From Giardia muris (Eukaryota; Fornicata; Diplomonadida; Hexamitidae), in the NCBI GenBank assembly GCA_006247105.1, contig CM016928.1, positions 1,178,001 through 1,242,000 on the forward strand: 64,000 nucleotides of DNA. Reading direction: 5' to 3'. The position numbers were made by a program, and so were the translations under genes. The stretch's first letter is position 1. Every line of letters begins with the position of its first letter. This document shows, one piece after another, positions 10,180 to 18,580 of this stretch. Below the pieces are notes generated by a model, which had not been told where the DNA came from, made no database searches, and saw only the letters and a program-made list of their open reading frames with translations.

Positions 10180-12000
10180 ATGGGCACCGTTCGGCCTCGC
10201 ACGATGCAGAGCCGCGTCGACCCTTCCCTCGAGGCGAAGTACAGCGACCTCGATACGAAGTACCGCCTCCTCGCGAACGACCGCAAGGCCGTCCATGAGA
10301 CCGCGACCAGCAAGATCGCACAGAACAAGGCGATCATCGAGGCGCTCACTCAGGAGAACCGGTCGCTGAAGCAGACGCTCATTGCATCTAACAAGGCCCA
10401 GGTCCAACGCCCCGCGACGATGCCTGCCAGTACGCGGGGTCAGAAGCAGCAACGACGGAATGATGAGCACGACCACCTCTCGGCCGCGTGTACCGATGGG
10501 GGCTTACAGATGCTCCGTGCTGACGTCAATCGACTCAAACTGAAGCTGGACGAGGCAAGGCACCAATACAACGCGAAGGCTCAGCTCCTTGAGACTCGAG
10601 AGGATCAACTATCGCTTGTCCAGAAGGAGATCGATAGACCCGAGCCGGTCGTCGAAGCCGGGATGGAGCGGATCAGAAGCCTCGAGAACAAGCTTGACGA
10701 TGCGAGCATTAAGGAACGAGAGGCGGTCGCCATCCGGAACACCTACAGCGCGATCCTTGGGCGCCTCAAGGACGAGCGGGTGTACTTCAGTTCGCAGATC
10801 AACGCGCTGACCGCCGCAAACAAGGCAAAGGATGCAGATCTGCGGCAGCTTGAAGTTTACCTACAGGAGGCTATCGCGGCCTCGTCCCTCGTGGCCAACG
10901 AGTACGGTGAGTATCAGGAGTACTGTAGTATCGATAAACAGTCGCGCCGCGCAGCACTTCTTCGTCGTCGCCAGGAGGTCGAGGCCGCGATGGAGGATGA
11001 GAAGCGTCTCGAGAAGCTTCGCCTTGAATCACGCCTCCATGAGGAGGCCGCGATGAAGGCCGCCGCAGAGGCTGCCGCGCAGATGCGTTATGACGAGGAC
11101 TCGAGTGAGACGGAGGACGACCTTGGCCGCTCCGATGCCGTCTTCTCTCGACGACGGGCGAAGCTGGAATTCTTTCGACAAACGGCCGCACGGATTCGAG
11201 ACGCCTATGGAATCGCCGACATCACGGAGTTTGCACACAAGACAATCGCTCAACCGGAGACTCGTAGCCGGCTTCAAGCCCAGACCGTCGAGTTCAGCGA
11301 CAAACTCGAGCGTCTCAACAAGGAGATCGTGCAGTTCCACGTTCTCAACTCGGATGCGCAATTTGCAGCAGATAACTCCGGTTCTAGGCGTGCTGTCGAG
11401 CGCGTTGAGTTCGCCATTAGTGAGGAGAAGTTCAAGAACACGAGCCTTCGCCAGCGTTATCAATCCCTCCTTACCATGCTGGGCTTGATAGGGCGTGGGG
11501 TTGACCATATATACGACCTGCTGTTTCTCGTCAATGACTCCTCTCCCACGTCCGGAGTTCGTCTTCCACAGATCCCGATCGCCCCCGATGACTCCGCAGA
11601 CGAGCAGGAGCGGACGATCGAGGCGATTCAGACCCGTTTACTTCAGATCGAGCAGAAGCTTCGTGTCCTCTCAAGTAAGGTCCAGATCACGGAGATCCCG
11701 AAGGAAGCGTTACATATCACTCAGCGTGAGCACTGCGTCGCCGTCAAGGACGAGGGCGATCTCTTCGCGATGCTTGAGGGCGGTCCTGCCGACGTTGGTG
11801 ACTCGAGTTCTGTAGAGGTCACTCGTGAGGTGCTGATCGACCTCCCAGGCGTCAAGCAGGCCCGGGACGACTTTGACTTCCCCACTTCCAACCAACTTGA
11901 CGTGGACCACATTACAACGGCTGAGCGCGGGGCGATCAAGCGGCGTTCCGAGCTCTTTGCCCAGCGCGCCCAGCAGAAGCTGCAGGAGCAGAACCACTAA
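10180..12000 (+). CDS. outer dynein arm docking complex-like coiled-coil protein (ODA1/CCDC63/CCDC114 type)
   Basis: A 606-residue mostly coiled-coil protein rich in Lys, Glu, Arg and Gln. The N-terminus holds KYRLLANDRKAVHE at residues 27-40, the hallmark near the start of ODA1/DC2 (CCDC63/CCDC114, ODAD) proteins, followed by continuous heptads. Further coiled-coil runs lie around residues 80-330 and 370-600. ODA-DC proteins attach outer dynein arms to doublet microtubules of the axoneme, plausible for a multiflagellated cell. Weak similarity elsewhere is usual for coiled coils, so the name depends mainly on that N-terminal block and the overall length. Confidence 0.65.
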   Translation: MGTVRPRTMQSRVDPSLEAKYSDLDTKYRLLANDRKAVHETATSKIAQNKAIIEALTQENRSLKQTLIASNKAQVQRPATMPASTRGQKQQRRNDEHDHLSAACTDGGLQMLRADVNRLKLKLDEARHQYNAKAQLLETREDQLSLVQKEIDRPEPVVEAGMERIRSLENKLDDASIKEREAVAIRNTYSAILGRLKDERVYFSSQINALTAANKAKDADLRQLEVYLQEAIAASSLVANEYGEYQEYCSIDKQSRRAALLRRRQEVEAAMEDEKRLEKLRLESRLHEEAAMKAAAEAAAQMRYDEDSSETEDDLGRSDAVFSRRRAKLEFFRQTAARIRDAYGIADITEFAHKTIAQPETRSRLQAQTVEFSDKLERLNKEIVQFHVLNSDAQFAADNSGSRRAVERVEFAISEEKFKNTSLRQRYQSLLTMLGLIGRGVDHIYDLLFLVNDSSPTSGVRLPQIPIAPDDSADEQERTIEAIQTRLLQIEQKLRVLSSKVQITEIPKEALHITQREHCVAVKDEGDLFAMLEGGPADVGDSSSVEVTREVLIDLPGVKQARDDFDFPTSNQLDVDHITTAERGAIKRRSELFAQRAQQKLQEQNH

Positions 12001-12056
12001 CGGTATGAAGCAGCTGTAAACGAACCCCGGTTCTTGCTACACAAAAGGAAAAGAGG

Positions 12057-15000
12057 ATGTCCAGTAGCTCGGACGAGTATGAAGACCCGGAGCCCAGGCG
12101 TCGAAGGACCACAGGGCGCAAGGGGGGGAGTACCGTCTCTGCGGCGGCCTCTTTATACCAGACGAGCGGCGATTTTCGTGTCGTTCTTGGACCTATAATC
12201 GAGACCTTTGTCGATCCTGGTACGCGTATCCCCTCAGATCCGAATGCGATCTGGGACGTCTTACGAGACACCAAATTCAGTGTAGATAAGAACGCACCAC
12301 TCCAGTCCATTCGACACCCGACCTTGAACGGTGAGCTAGTCGCTCAACGCATTGAGGCGGGGAGCAAATACCACGTGGTGACTAGTGGAACCGTTGGAAC
12401 GTTCTATGAAGGTTTAGGTCAAGCCTTAACAGGAGATCTACGTAACAGATGTCTGACCAACTTTGTCCGATTGACAACGGCGGGACTGAAGCAGAGCTTC
12501 CGTTGTGCACGAATTACGGCCATAATAGGACTGTTTGGGCTTATCAAGGGTTCCTTGTTAGGTGGTTTGGACTCGATGGAGATATATCCAGAGGTCTCAA
12601 CGATTATCCCAATGGGTCTCTCCGATGTCTGCTCCATCGTCCGCTATACCACTCTTTGCATCCTTCTCTATACGGCGAGTGCCACAGAGTTGCCAGACGT
12701 GATCTCTCAAGTGTCTTCTCTTGTTCTTGATGCAAACTCGGCTGTAAGAATGCTATCGTTGTCCCCTTTCCTTAAGGCCGCATTCTATCTCATCACTGGC
12801 GCCCAAAATAGGGCTCAGCTCGAAGAGATCATAGTGATGTTCTTCCGTGATGATGAAGGCTTGGCAAACCAGGTCCTGGATGATCCATGCCCGGAAATCG
12901 TCTCGCAGTGCATTTACTTAGCGTTTTTGGCCTCCTTAAGCTCCATCCAGATCCCACCCGCCATTCTCACCAGGATCTACCGTGCTGGCCTCGCGACAGA
13001 ACGTGTACTCCGTCAGATGGCAGGCCTCTTTTATTCTCCCTTGTGTATGGGAGGCCCCGCTGCACTTTGCACGAAGATCTTCGACGAGCTTCTACTCGAA
13101 GCCCCTACACACCTCAGCTTGGCTTGTGTCTCAGAGAGCGTGGCCGATGTCCTGGCGTTATCTGGAGACAGCGGAACTGTACAGACAGCCATTCAACAGG
13201 CCATTGACGAGCTCTGTACTACTTCGTCGTCGAATGCTTTCACCTTTGCGATCACATTCCTGGCCACCCTGGCGGAGCTTGTGGAAGACCGCCGGGTGCT
13301 TGTATTGGAGCGTCTGGAGCTGACCAATGCTGATGGGGTGTTTTATGACGCACTCCTTGAGTTTCTTGATGGATGTGAGGCTAAAGAGAATGGTAGTCTT
13401 CCACCAGAGGCTATGGTACGCTACGCCAACATGGTGTTGAGAGATGAGCTGGACGAGTTCATTGAGGCAGCAAACTATCAAACCACACTTGGAGAGCCTT
13501 TGAGCTCCGCATTGTGCACCTCACTGACTATCCGAAAGGGGTATGCGAAAAACAGTGTCGATCAGATGATGGAGAGGCTCAACGCCCTTATGGCCACTGG
13601 GACTGCCACGCTGACCAAGGACGCGTTGATTGGGATTCTTCGATTCTTCTATCATGGGGCTAAGCTTCTTTCTCGAACTGATTCGGACGCCTCGACGGCC
13701 CTGCTTATGTATGTTGGTCCTCTTCTGTTCACACGCCTTATCAATGTCTCCCCGCAACAGTACTCGGAGATGCAGCAATGCTTGCTAGTGCATCAAGAGA
13801 AGCTCGTCGTCTCGCTAGTGCCGCTCCTCGCACAGATGTATTATGGATCCGGTAGTGCTTGTGCGGCTGATTGTGTGACCTTTGTTATCACATGTTTGGA
13901 ATCGCTTCCTTCCGCGGTCGTTGCTGAGAATTTGTCACTCGTCCATGGGTTACACCTCTTGGGAGACATCATTGCATGCTTCAAGGCATCGGACACCGGG
14001 ATATATCGAAAGGCCTTCCTAGTCGAGGAGTTCAGGCCTAGTCTCTTTGAGAAGGAGGCCATTCCTTCATTTGAGGGGCTGACAAAAGTGTTAGTGATGT
14101 CACTCGTTTGGGGAAAGGAGCGCAACGACATCAACGTAGACCATCTCTCCTATGTCATACGGGGGTATATCGGGCAGTTTGTCGGACGTCTGTACTATCT
14201 CGCATGTGGGATAACAGGATCGACGGCCAAGGGGTATGGTCGTGGGATTCTAAGCTACTTTGGACTGATCTCTGCCTTGAAGACGGTCTCTTATTGCCTG
14301 ACCCTGGTCTTTCTTGCCTTCAAAGGTTTCTACTCATCTGTTGAAGGGCGCGGGGACCTGGCGGCCGTGACGACCATTCTTTTTCAGGTGTACTTGATAT
14401 CCTTCGGCTTACGTCAAAAGGCTATCGAGATCCATAAGGATCTGACCAGAGGAGAGCGTATCAAAGGTAGGGGAAAGGAGAAGGAAAAGGGAAAGGAGAA
14501 TGCTGCGACTAAAGAGCTTATGGTGTTAGTGGCCACCGTCAAGAACTCTCTGGACGATGCGATCATCCTGAGTCTTAAGGCGCACTGGGATATCCTACGT
14601 GGGACCGAGTTCGACTGTCAGTTCATCTATGCGCGCATGATGCTGATGTATCAAGCGGATACCTTTCTGTTGCGAGAGGTTATGTTAACGATGCTGGACC
14701 CGGCACTACCTGGGCCTCAAGCCTTAGCCACGGCCGCCATCTGTGACCCGCGGTATCTCGATGGTTTCAATGAGTTCCTGAAAGACTGTCCTGGAAGGTG
14801 GTCGACCATACCGGACCAGGTCTCTAAGTTCCAGGCTTTACTCCCGAACAATTCGTCGGCCAAAGCACTCCAGAAGAGATATCTCGAAACCCTCTCGAGC
14901 CTCTATGGGGTCTGGAAGCGTAGAAAGAAGGTACGGGACATGGCGTACACAAACATCGTCAAGATCGCATACATCCTACAAACTCAACGGGGCCGCCTCT

Positions 15001-15170
15001 TCGACGAAGACTTCGATTACTCCCCCTTCCTGAAGTGCTTGACGAAAGCGGAACAGGAGCGGGTCATGGCTCTCATCGCTAACAATTCCGTTGGCGCTAG
15101 CCCCATCATCTTTCCAGATGATGACGGGGACGAAAACGGGGATGGTGACGAGAATGGGAGCAAGGAATGA
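12057..15170 (+). CDS. large helical-repeat protein, possibly cohesin SCC3/STAG-like
   Basis: A 1037-residue protein built of amphipathic helices in HEAT-like order. The N-terminus (about 1-30) is charged and disordered with a basic RRRR stretch, and the C-terminus is an acidic Asp/Glu/Gly/Asn tail. Residues about 130-300 resemble the STAG pattern: a helix pair around SFRCARITAIIGLFGLIKG where SCC3 proteins have FRHT...A, then successive HEAT-type helices. A basic Lys/Glu-rich linker lies near residues 800-815. This resemblance is by eye only; a karyopherin, condensin or other HEAT protein is possible. It ends 20 bp from the convergent cyclophilin gene. Confidence 0.4.
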   Translation: MSSSSDEYEDPEPRRRRTTGRKGGSTVSAAASLYQTSGDFRVVLGPIIETFVDPGTRIPSDPNAIWDVLRDTKFSVDKNAPLQSIRHPTLNGELVAQRIEAGSKYHVVTSGTVGTFYEGLGQALTGDLRNRCLTNFVRLTTAGLKQSFRCARITAIIGLFGLIKGSLLGGLDSMEIYPEVSTIIPMGLSDVCSIVRYTTLCILLYTASATELPDVISQVSSLVLDANSAVRMLSLSPFLKAAFYLITGAQNRAQLEEIIVMFFRDDEGLANQVLDDPCPEIVSQCIYLAFLASLSSIQIPPAILTRIYRAGLATERVLRQMAGLFYSPLCMGGPAALCTKIFDELLLEAPTHLSLACVSESVADVLALSGDSGTVQTAIQQAIDELCTTSSSNAFTFAITFLATLAELVEDRRVLVLERLELTNADGVFYDALLEFLDGCEAKENGSLPPEAMVRYANMVLRDELDEFIEAANYQTTLGEPLSSALCTSLTIRKGYAKNSVDQMMERLNALMATGTATLTKDALIGILRFFYHGAKLLSRTDSDASTALLMYVGPLLFTRLINVSPQQYSEMQQCLLVHQEKLVVSLVPLLAQMYYGSGSACAADCVTFVITCLESLPSAVVAENLSLVHGLHLLGDIIACFKASDTGIYRKAFLVEEFRPSLFEKEAIPSFEGLTKVLVMSLVWGKERNDINVDHLSYVIRGYIGQFVGRLYYLACGITGSTAKGYGRGILSYFGLISALKTVSYCLTLVFLAFKGFYSSVEGRGDLAAVTTILFQVYLISFGLRQKAIEIHKDLTRGERIKGRGKEKEKGKENAATKELMVLVATVKNSLDDAIILSLKAHWDILRGTEFDCQFIYARMMLMYQADTFLLREVMLTMLDPALPGPQALATAAICDPRYLDGFNEFLKDCPGRWSTIPDQVSKFQALLPNNSSAKALQKRYLETLSSLYGVWKRRKKVRDMAYTNIVKIAYILQTQRGRLFDEDFDYSPFLKCLTKAEQERVMALIANNSVGASPIIFPDDDGDENGDGDENGSKE

Positions 15171-15190
15171 AACGGCTTGTCGGCTATGCT

Positions 15191-15769
15191 TCACCAATTG
15201 TTGATCGTGTAGGGATCAGGCTTCTCAACGTACACCTCCCGAATAACGACGTCCTCAACTGGGGCATCGCCCTGGGTCGTGCGGACAAGCTCGACCGCCT
15301 TGACCACATCCATCCCCTCGACGACGTGGCCGAAGACGACGTGCTTCCCATCCAACCAGGAGGTCACCACGGTGCAGATGAAGAACTGGGACCCGTTCGT
15401 GTTCCGCCCACGGTTGGCCATCGACAGACTTCCGATGCGGTGCTGCAGCTCGAAGTTCTCATCCTCGAACTCCGAGCCGTAGATGGAGTATCCTCCACGG
15501 CCATCTCCACGCTCGAAGTCCCCGCCTTGGATCATAAACTGAGGGATGACGCGATGGAACTTCGACCCCTTGTAGGAGAAACCTTGTGCCCCACTAGCAA
15601 TGGTGACGAAGTTCTCTACGGTCTTTGGAACGACCTTTCCGAAGAGGCCAAGGGTGACGTTCCCTAAGACCTTCCCCCCATGGTAGACCTCAAAGGTGAC
15701 ATGGTCCGTGATCTCAGGAGACTTCCTCGCGAAGGCGAGGAGAAGGAAGGAGAAAACCAAGAGAAGCAT
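15191..15769 (-). CDS. cyclophilin-type peptidyl-prolyl isomerase, secretory pathway (cyclophilin B-like)
   Basis: A 192-residue protein whose first ~16 residues ([14 protein letters not shown]) are a signal peptide; the frame continues upstream only to a TTG, so the ATG at 15769 is used. The cyclophilin core is complete: VPKTVENFV, the active-site block [15 protein letters not shown] with catalytic Arg, NTNGSQFFI, and [10 protein letters not shown] with the cyclosporin-contacting Trp. It catalyses cis-trans isomerisation of peptidyl-proline bonds, here in the ER or secretory route. No C-terminal KDEL-type signal is present (it ends INNW), so it may be secreted or retained otherwise. Confidence 0.92.
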   Translation of the reverse strand: MLLLVFSFLLLAFARKSPEITDHVTFEVYHGGKVLGNVTLGLFGKVVPKTVENFVTIASGAQGFSYKGSKFHRVIPQFMIQGGDFERGDGRGGYSIYGSEFEDENFELQHRIGSLSMANRGRNTNGSQFFICTVVTSWLDGKHVVFGHVVEGMDVVKAVELVRTTQGDAPVEDVVIREVYVEKPDPYTINNW

Positions 15770-16152
15770 GGGCAACTTTTTGTTCGTGGGCGTTTAGACC
15801 CGCATAATCCTCCTTCGCTCCTCTCTTCCCATCTCTCCTTGTAATGGAGCCTTTTCCTTCCCTAACTTGAAGTGGGTGACCACCTTTCATGTACCTCCAA
15901 TTCCGGCCCAGTAGTCAGCCCCGTGTAGCTCTACTGTTACACAAGCTAGGATTAGCTATATCATTCGTCAATCGGGATGCTCTTTCCTTCCCCCTTCTCT
16001 GTTTCAATCTCAGTTCAATAATGAAGGCTTTCCAGTCTTCCAGGCTTCCAGCCTTCTACATGCTCTTTAAGAAGAGCCTAGTAAAGCTCATGCCCCTCAT
16101 CAAGTCATTGATAGCCGATCTGAGGAATAGACAAAAGAAGACGGTCGCATAG
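15770..16152. other. intergenic region, 383 bp
   Basis: No tRNA-like cloverleaf or convincing gene seen. A pyrimidine-rich stretch lies near 15815-15870. An 87-codon frame (15889-16152, plus) ends at the base before the TAF7-like start; it has no recognisable domain and odd composition, so I treat it as chance. The region should hold the promoters of the cyclophilin (minus) and TAF7-like (plus) genes. Confidence 0.5.
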
Positions 16153-16695
16153 ATGTCGGTCGAGATGCTCAAGGATGACTTTCTCTGTCAGGAGCAATAC
16201 GTCATTGAGCTTCCTGACAGCTTGGCAAACGCCGCACGCACCCGTGAGGACTTCGGGTTCCAACTTGCGTTCGATCTCACAGGCCAATCGGGGGAGCTTC
16301 ATCTGATGGCAGACATCCCCGGGCTCCTACGGGTCTACCCCTTTCGCGTCTTCAAGACGCCTCTCACGACCGAGTCCTATTGCTCGGCCGATGGAGACTA
16401 CTTCTACAAGTCGGCAGACATCTCAGACATCATCGTCGTTTACGAGCCAGACAAGATCCCGAAGCTCCTGGTCGACTACGAGATCAGTCAGAAGGTGAAG
16501 CTGGTGGCCCACGCGGCTGGAAACCCGATCTATGACCCGACGATCAACATGAGCCCGCATGGACTGACTCCACCGGCGGCATGGGCACCGTTTCATCTCT
16601 GGCCAAATATCCCAACGCGACCGCGCTTCTTCCATGCGGCCGAGCACGACTTTGTCGCGGCCTTTGAGGAGGAGCGAACGAATGCGTCTCAATGA
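16153..16695 (+). CDS. TAF7-like protein (TFIID subunit TAFII55 N-terminal domain)
   Basis: A 180-residue protein. Residues 12-100 follow the TAFII55 N-terminal domain: an opening CQEQYVIELPDSLA (family: E-x-Q-x-I-L-R-L-P), a beta-rich middle, and the diagnostic FYKSADISDIIVVYE near residues 84-98, matching the family's (F/L)YK(T/S)(A/G)DI-x-Q-(M/I)L. TAF7 binds TAF1 in TFIID and regulates its activity. The C-terminal 80 residues are Pro/His-rich and unlike other TAF7s. A second in-frame ATG lies at 16165; neither ATG has a strong A-rich leader. Length is shorter than animal TAF7 (about 350 aa). Confidence 0.65.
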   Translation: MSVEMLKDDFLCQEQYVIELPDSLANAARTREDFGFQLAFDLTGQSGELHLMADIPGLLRVYPFRVFKTPLTTESYCSADGDYFYKSADISDIIVVYEPDKIPKLLVDYEISQKVKLVAHAAGNPIYDPTINMSPHGLTPPAAWAPFHLWPNIPTRPRFFHAAEHDFVAAFEEERTNASQ

Positions 16696-16713
16696 TTGGG
16701 AAGGTCGGATTAT

Positions 16714-16821
16714 ATGGCTGATCCAGTGGAAGCGGCGTTTCAACTGAGCATTGAGTACGATGACCCAGGAGAGGGGGTATCATCGAACACCTCTGTGTCG
16801 TACAAGCTCAGCAAACCATAG
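16714..16821 (+). CDS. possible 35-aa small protein
   Basis: A short frame encoding 35 residues (beginning MADPVEAAFQLSIEYDDPGE) preceded by an A/T-rich box (ggattat) directly upstream of the ATG, 18 bp after the TAF7-like stop. Residue composition looks protein-like, acidic then Ser/Thr-rich. No homology recognised. Too short to be sure; it could be chance. Confidence 0.25.
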   Translation: MADPVEAAFQLSIEYDDPGEGVSSNTSVSYKLSKP

Positions 16822-17115
16822 GCTTGCGTTTGGAGAGGAGGGGAACAGTGCTAGTAAGCTATCCGCTGTTGTCTGTGTAGGGATTTCATAGTATGGGAAT
16901 GAGGACGAGGATCCATGGTACGAATTCTGGGTCTGAGTGAAAAGTGAATGATCCAAACAAATTGGACTGGAACGGAGACGTTGCTAGCTGGTTCCTGGCC
17001 GTCGCGACCGTCCCTTTCTTTTGTATGGTAAAGAAGATACCATTACCCGCGCCTTCCATGGAGGATGGGAGACAATCGCGGGTTGCGAGGTGCTCGGAAT
17101 TAAAAAACGGGCCGT
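16822..17115. other. intergenic region upstream of NEK kinase, 294 bp
   Basis: No gene recognised. AGTGAAA and AGTGAAT near 16936-16949 resemble Giardia poly(A) signals on the plus strand and could end the transcript of the 35-aa frame or the TAF7-like gene. A run of six A just upstream of the kinase ATG (gaattaaaaaacggg, about 17097-17111) is a likely initiator/promoter. Confidence 0.4.
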
Positions 17116-18480
17116 ATGATTCCTGGGTCAATTGACGAGAAGTATACGATTGTCGAGCACCTCGGAAACGGCTCGTACGGGCACGTCTACAGCGTGCGCC
17201 GAAACTCGGACGGAGAACTCCTGTGTTGCAAGGACATCTCGTATTCGATGCACCTTCAGAAGGGGCGTGAGCTACTCCGGTCCGAGATCGAGGTCACGTG
17301 CTCCCTCAACCACCCGAATGTCATCCGCTTCCTCGAGGTCTATCACGACGAGGCGAAGGAGCGCTACCAGATTATCATGAACTTGTATCAGGATGACCTA
17401 CTGCTTTATTACCGCCGCATGAAGAAGCTGGGGGTGCAGGTCGACGAGCAGTTCATTTGGTGCGTTCTGATCGCAGTCCTCAAGGTCCTCGCCTATTGCC
17501 ACAACCCTCTTCTCCACAACGGAAAGGCCATAATTCACCGTGACATCAAGCCAGCAAATATCCTATTGACGGGGACGGATGGGATCGTCGTCACTGACTT
17601 CGGAGTCTGCAGAGAGACGGTCGGAGGAGATCAAAACATGACGTACATCGGGACTCCGCTTTATATGCCCCCAGAGGCGCGCTACGGGAAGTACTCGACG
17701 AGCTTTGACATCTGGTCTCTTGGCTGCACGATGTACGAGGTCATCACAGGGAAGTATTGCATCGTTGGGACCAACGACGATGAATTCGACCGTCGCCGTC
17801 GCGAGCGTAGTAGTGGCTTCCCACCCTTCGAGGGCTACTCTCCTGACTTACACCAGGTCGTCCAAGCGATGCTCGTCTACGACGCTGATGAGCGCCCAAC
17901 GGCCGCAATGCTGCTTGGACACCCTGCGGTCCAAAGGCGTATCAGGGCGTTCACGGGCAACGACGACGACCCAGAAAATGGCACGGAGACGTTCTTCCCG
18001 GCAATTAACCAGACAATCGCCCAGACCATCTGCAACGCTGGTAAAGATAAGGGGGATCTGCCTCCACCTCAAGCATATCCTCAGCCACCTTCTCCCCCTC
18101 CTCTACCTCCAGTCAAGCCTAGTCCTCAAGTCGGCAATCCCTCCGTCGTCGACAACGTCTTCAAGTCCCCTTCGTCAGATGATTTCATCCAAGAGTCCAC
18201 GACGCCTCTGATGCGAGCCGTCCAAAGGAATGACATGGCGGAGGTGCGGGCGCATCTGGGAGACGCCGGAAAGCAACGTACCGATGGCTTCACCGCCCTC
18301 ATGTTCGCCGCGATGTCCAACAACCTCGAGGCGGCCAGGCTCCTCGTCGACAAGGAGGCGAACATCATCGGTATCAACGGCTTCACCGCCCTCGCCTGGG
18401 CGAGGACGCTCAAGCGCGAGGAGTGCGCGAGGTTTCTTGAGCCCATCGAAGGCTCGAACCCTAAGGCGGTCTCCGTCTGA
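17116..18480 (+). CDS. NEK-family protein kinase with C-terminal ankyrin repeats (454 aa)
   Basis: N-terminal kinase domain, residues about 8-275, with an apparently full catalytic set: glycine loop GNGSYG (17-22), Lys39 in CCKD, HRDIKPAN with Asp143, DFG Asp at 161, and activation-segment GTPLYMPPE (PPE in place of APE). A short insert (CHNPLLHNGKA) before HRD is typical of Giardia NEKs. A Pro-rich linker at ~310-345 leads to about two ankyrin repeats ending near residue 440. The expanded Giardia NEK family is largely made of predicted inactive members; this one keeps the catalytic residues. Likely roles are cytoskeletal or cell-cycle, but the substrate is unknown. An ankyrin-RING gene follows 100 bp downstream. 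Confidence 0.88.
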   Translation: MIPGSIDEKYTIVEHLGNGSYGHVYSVRRNSDGELLCCKDISYSMHLQKGRELLRSEIEVTCSLNHPNVIRFLEVYHDEAKERYQIIMNLYQDDLLLYYRRMKKLGVQVDEQFIWCVLIAVLKVLAYCHNPLLHNGKAIIHRDIKPANILLTGTDGIVVTDFGVCRETVGGDQNMTYIGTPLYMPPEARYGKYSTSFDIWSLGCTMYEVITGKYCIVGTNDDEFDRRRRERSSGFPPFEGYSPDLHQVVQAMLVYDADERPTAAMLLGHPAVQRRIRAFTGNDDDPENGTETFFPAINQTIAQTICNAGKDKGDLPPPQAYPQPPSPPPLPPVKPSPQVGNPSVVDNVFKSPSSDDFIQESTTPLMRAVQRNDMAEVRAHLGDAGKQRTDGFTALMFAAMSNNLEAARLLVDKEANIIGINGFTALAWARTLKREECARFLEPIEGSNPKAVSV

Positions 18481-18580
18481 CACATACGGCTTTCGCTGTA
18501 AAGCACTCGGTTGGCGTATCGCACTGCACTCCGGTGTCTAGCCAGCTAGAAAAGCGTATTCTGCCTCAGAGCTATAAAAT

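Noticed and set aside
15167..15667. 166-codon open frame opposite the cyclophilin gene
   Set aside because: Antisense shadow of a well-conserved cyclophilin; no domain and no A-rich leader.
15889..16152. 87-codon frame ending just before the TAF7-like ATG
   Set aside because: No recognisable domain, unusual composition and no support beyond being open; treated as chance.
16944..17135. Short frame overlapping the NEK start
   Set aside because: Begins with GTG, has no ATG near its start and overlaps the kinase coding region.
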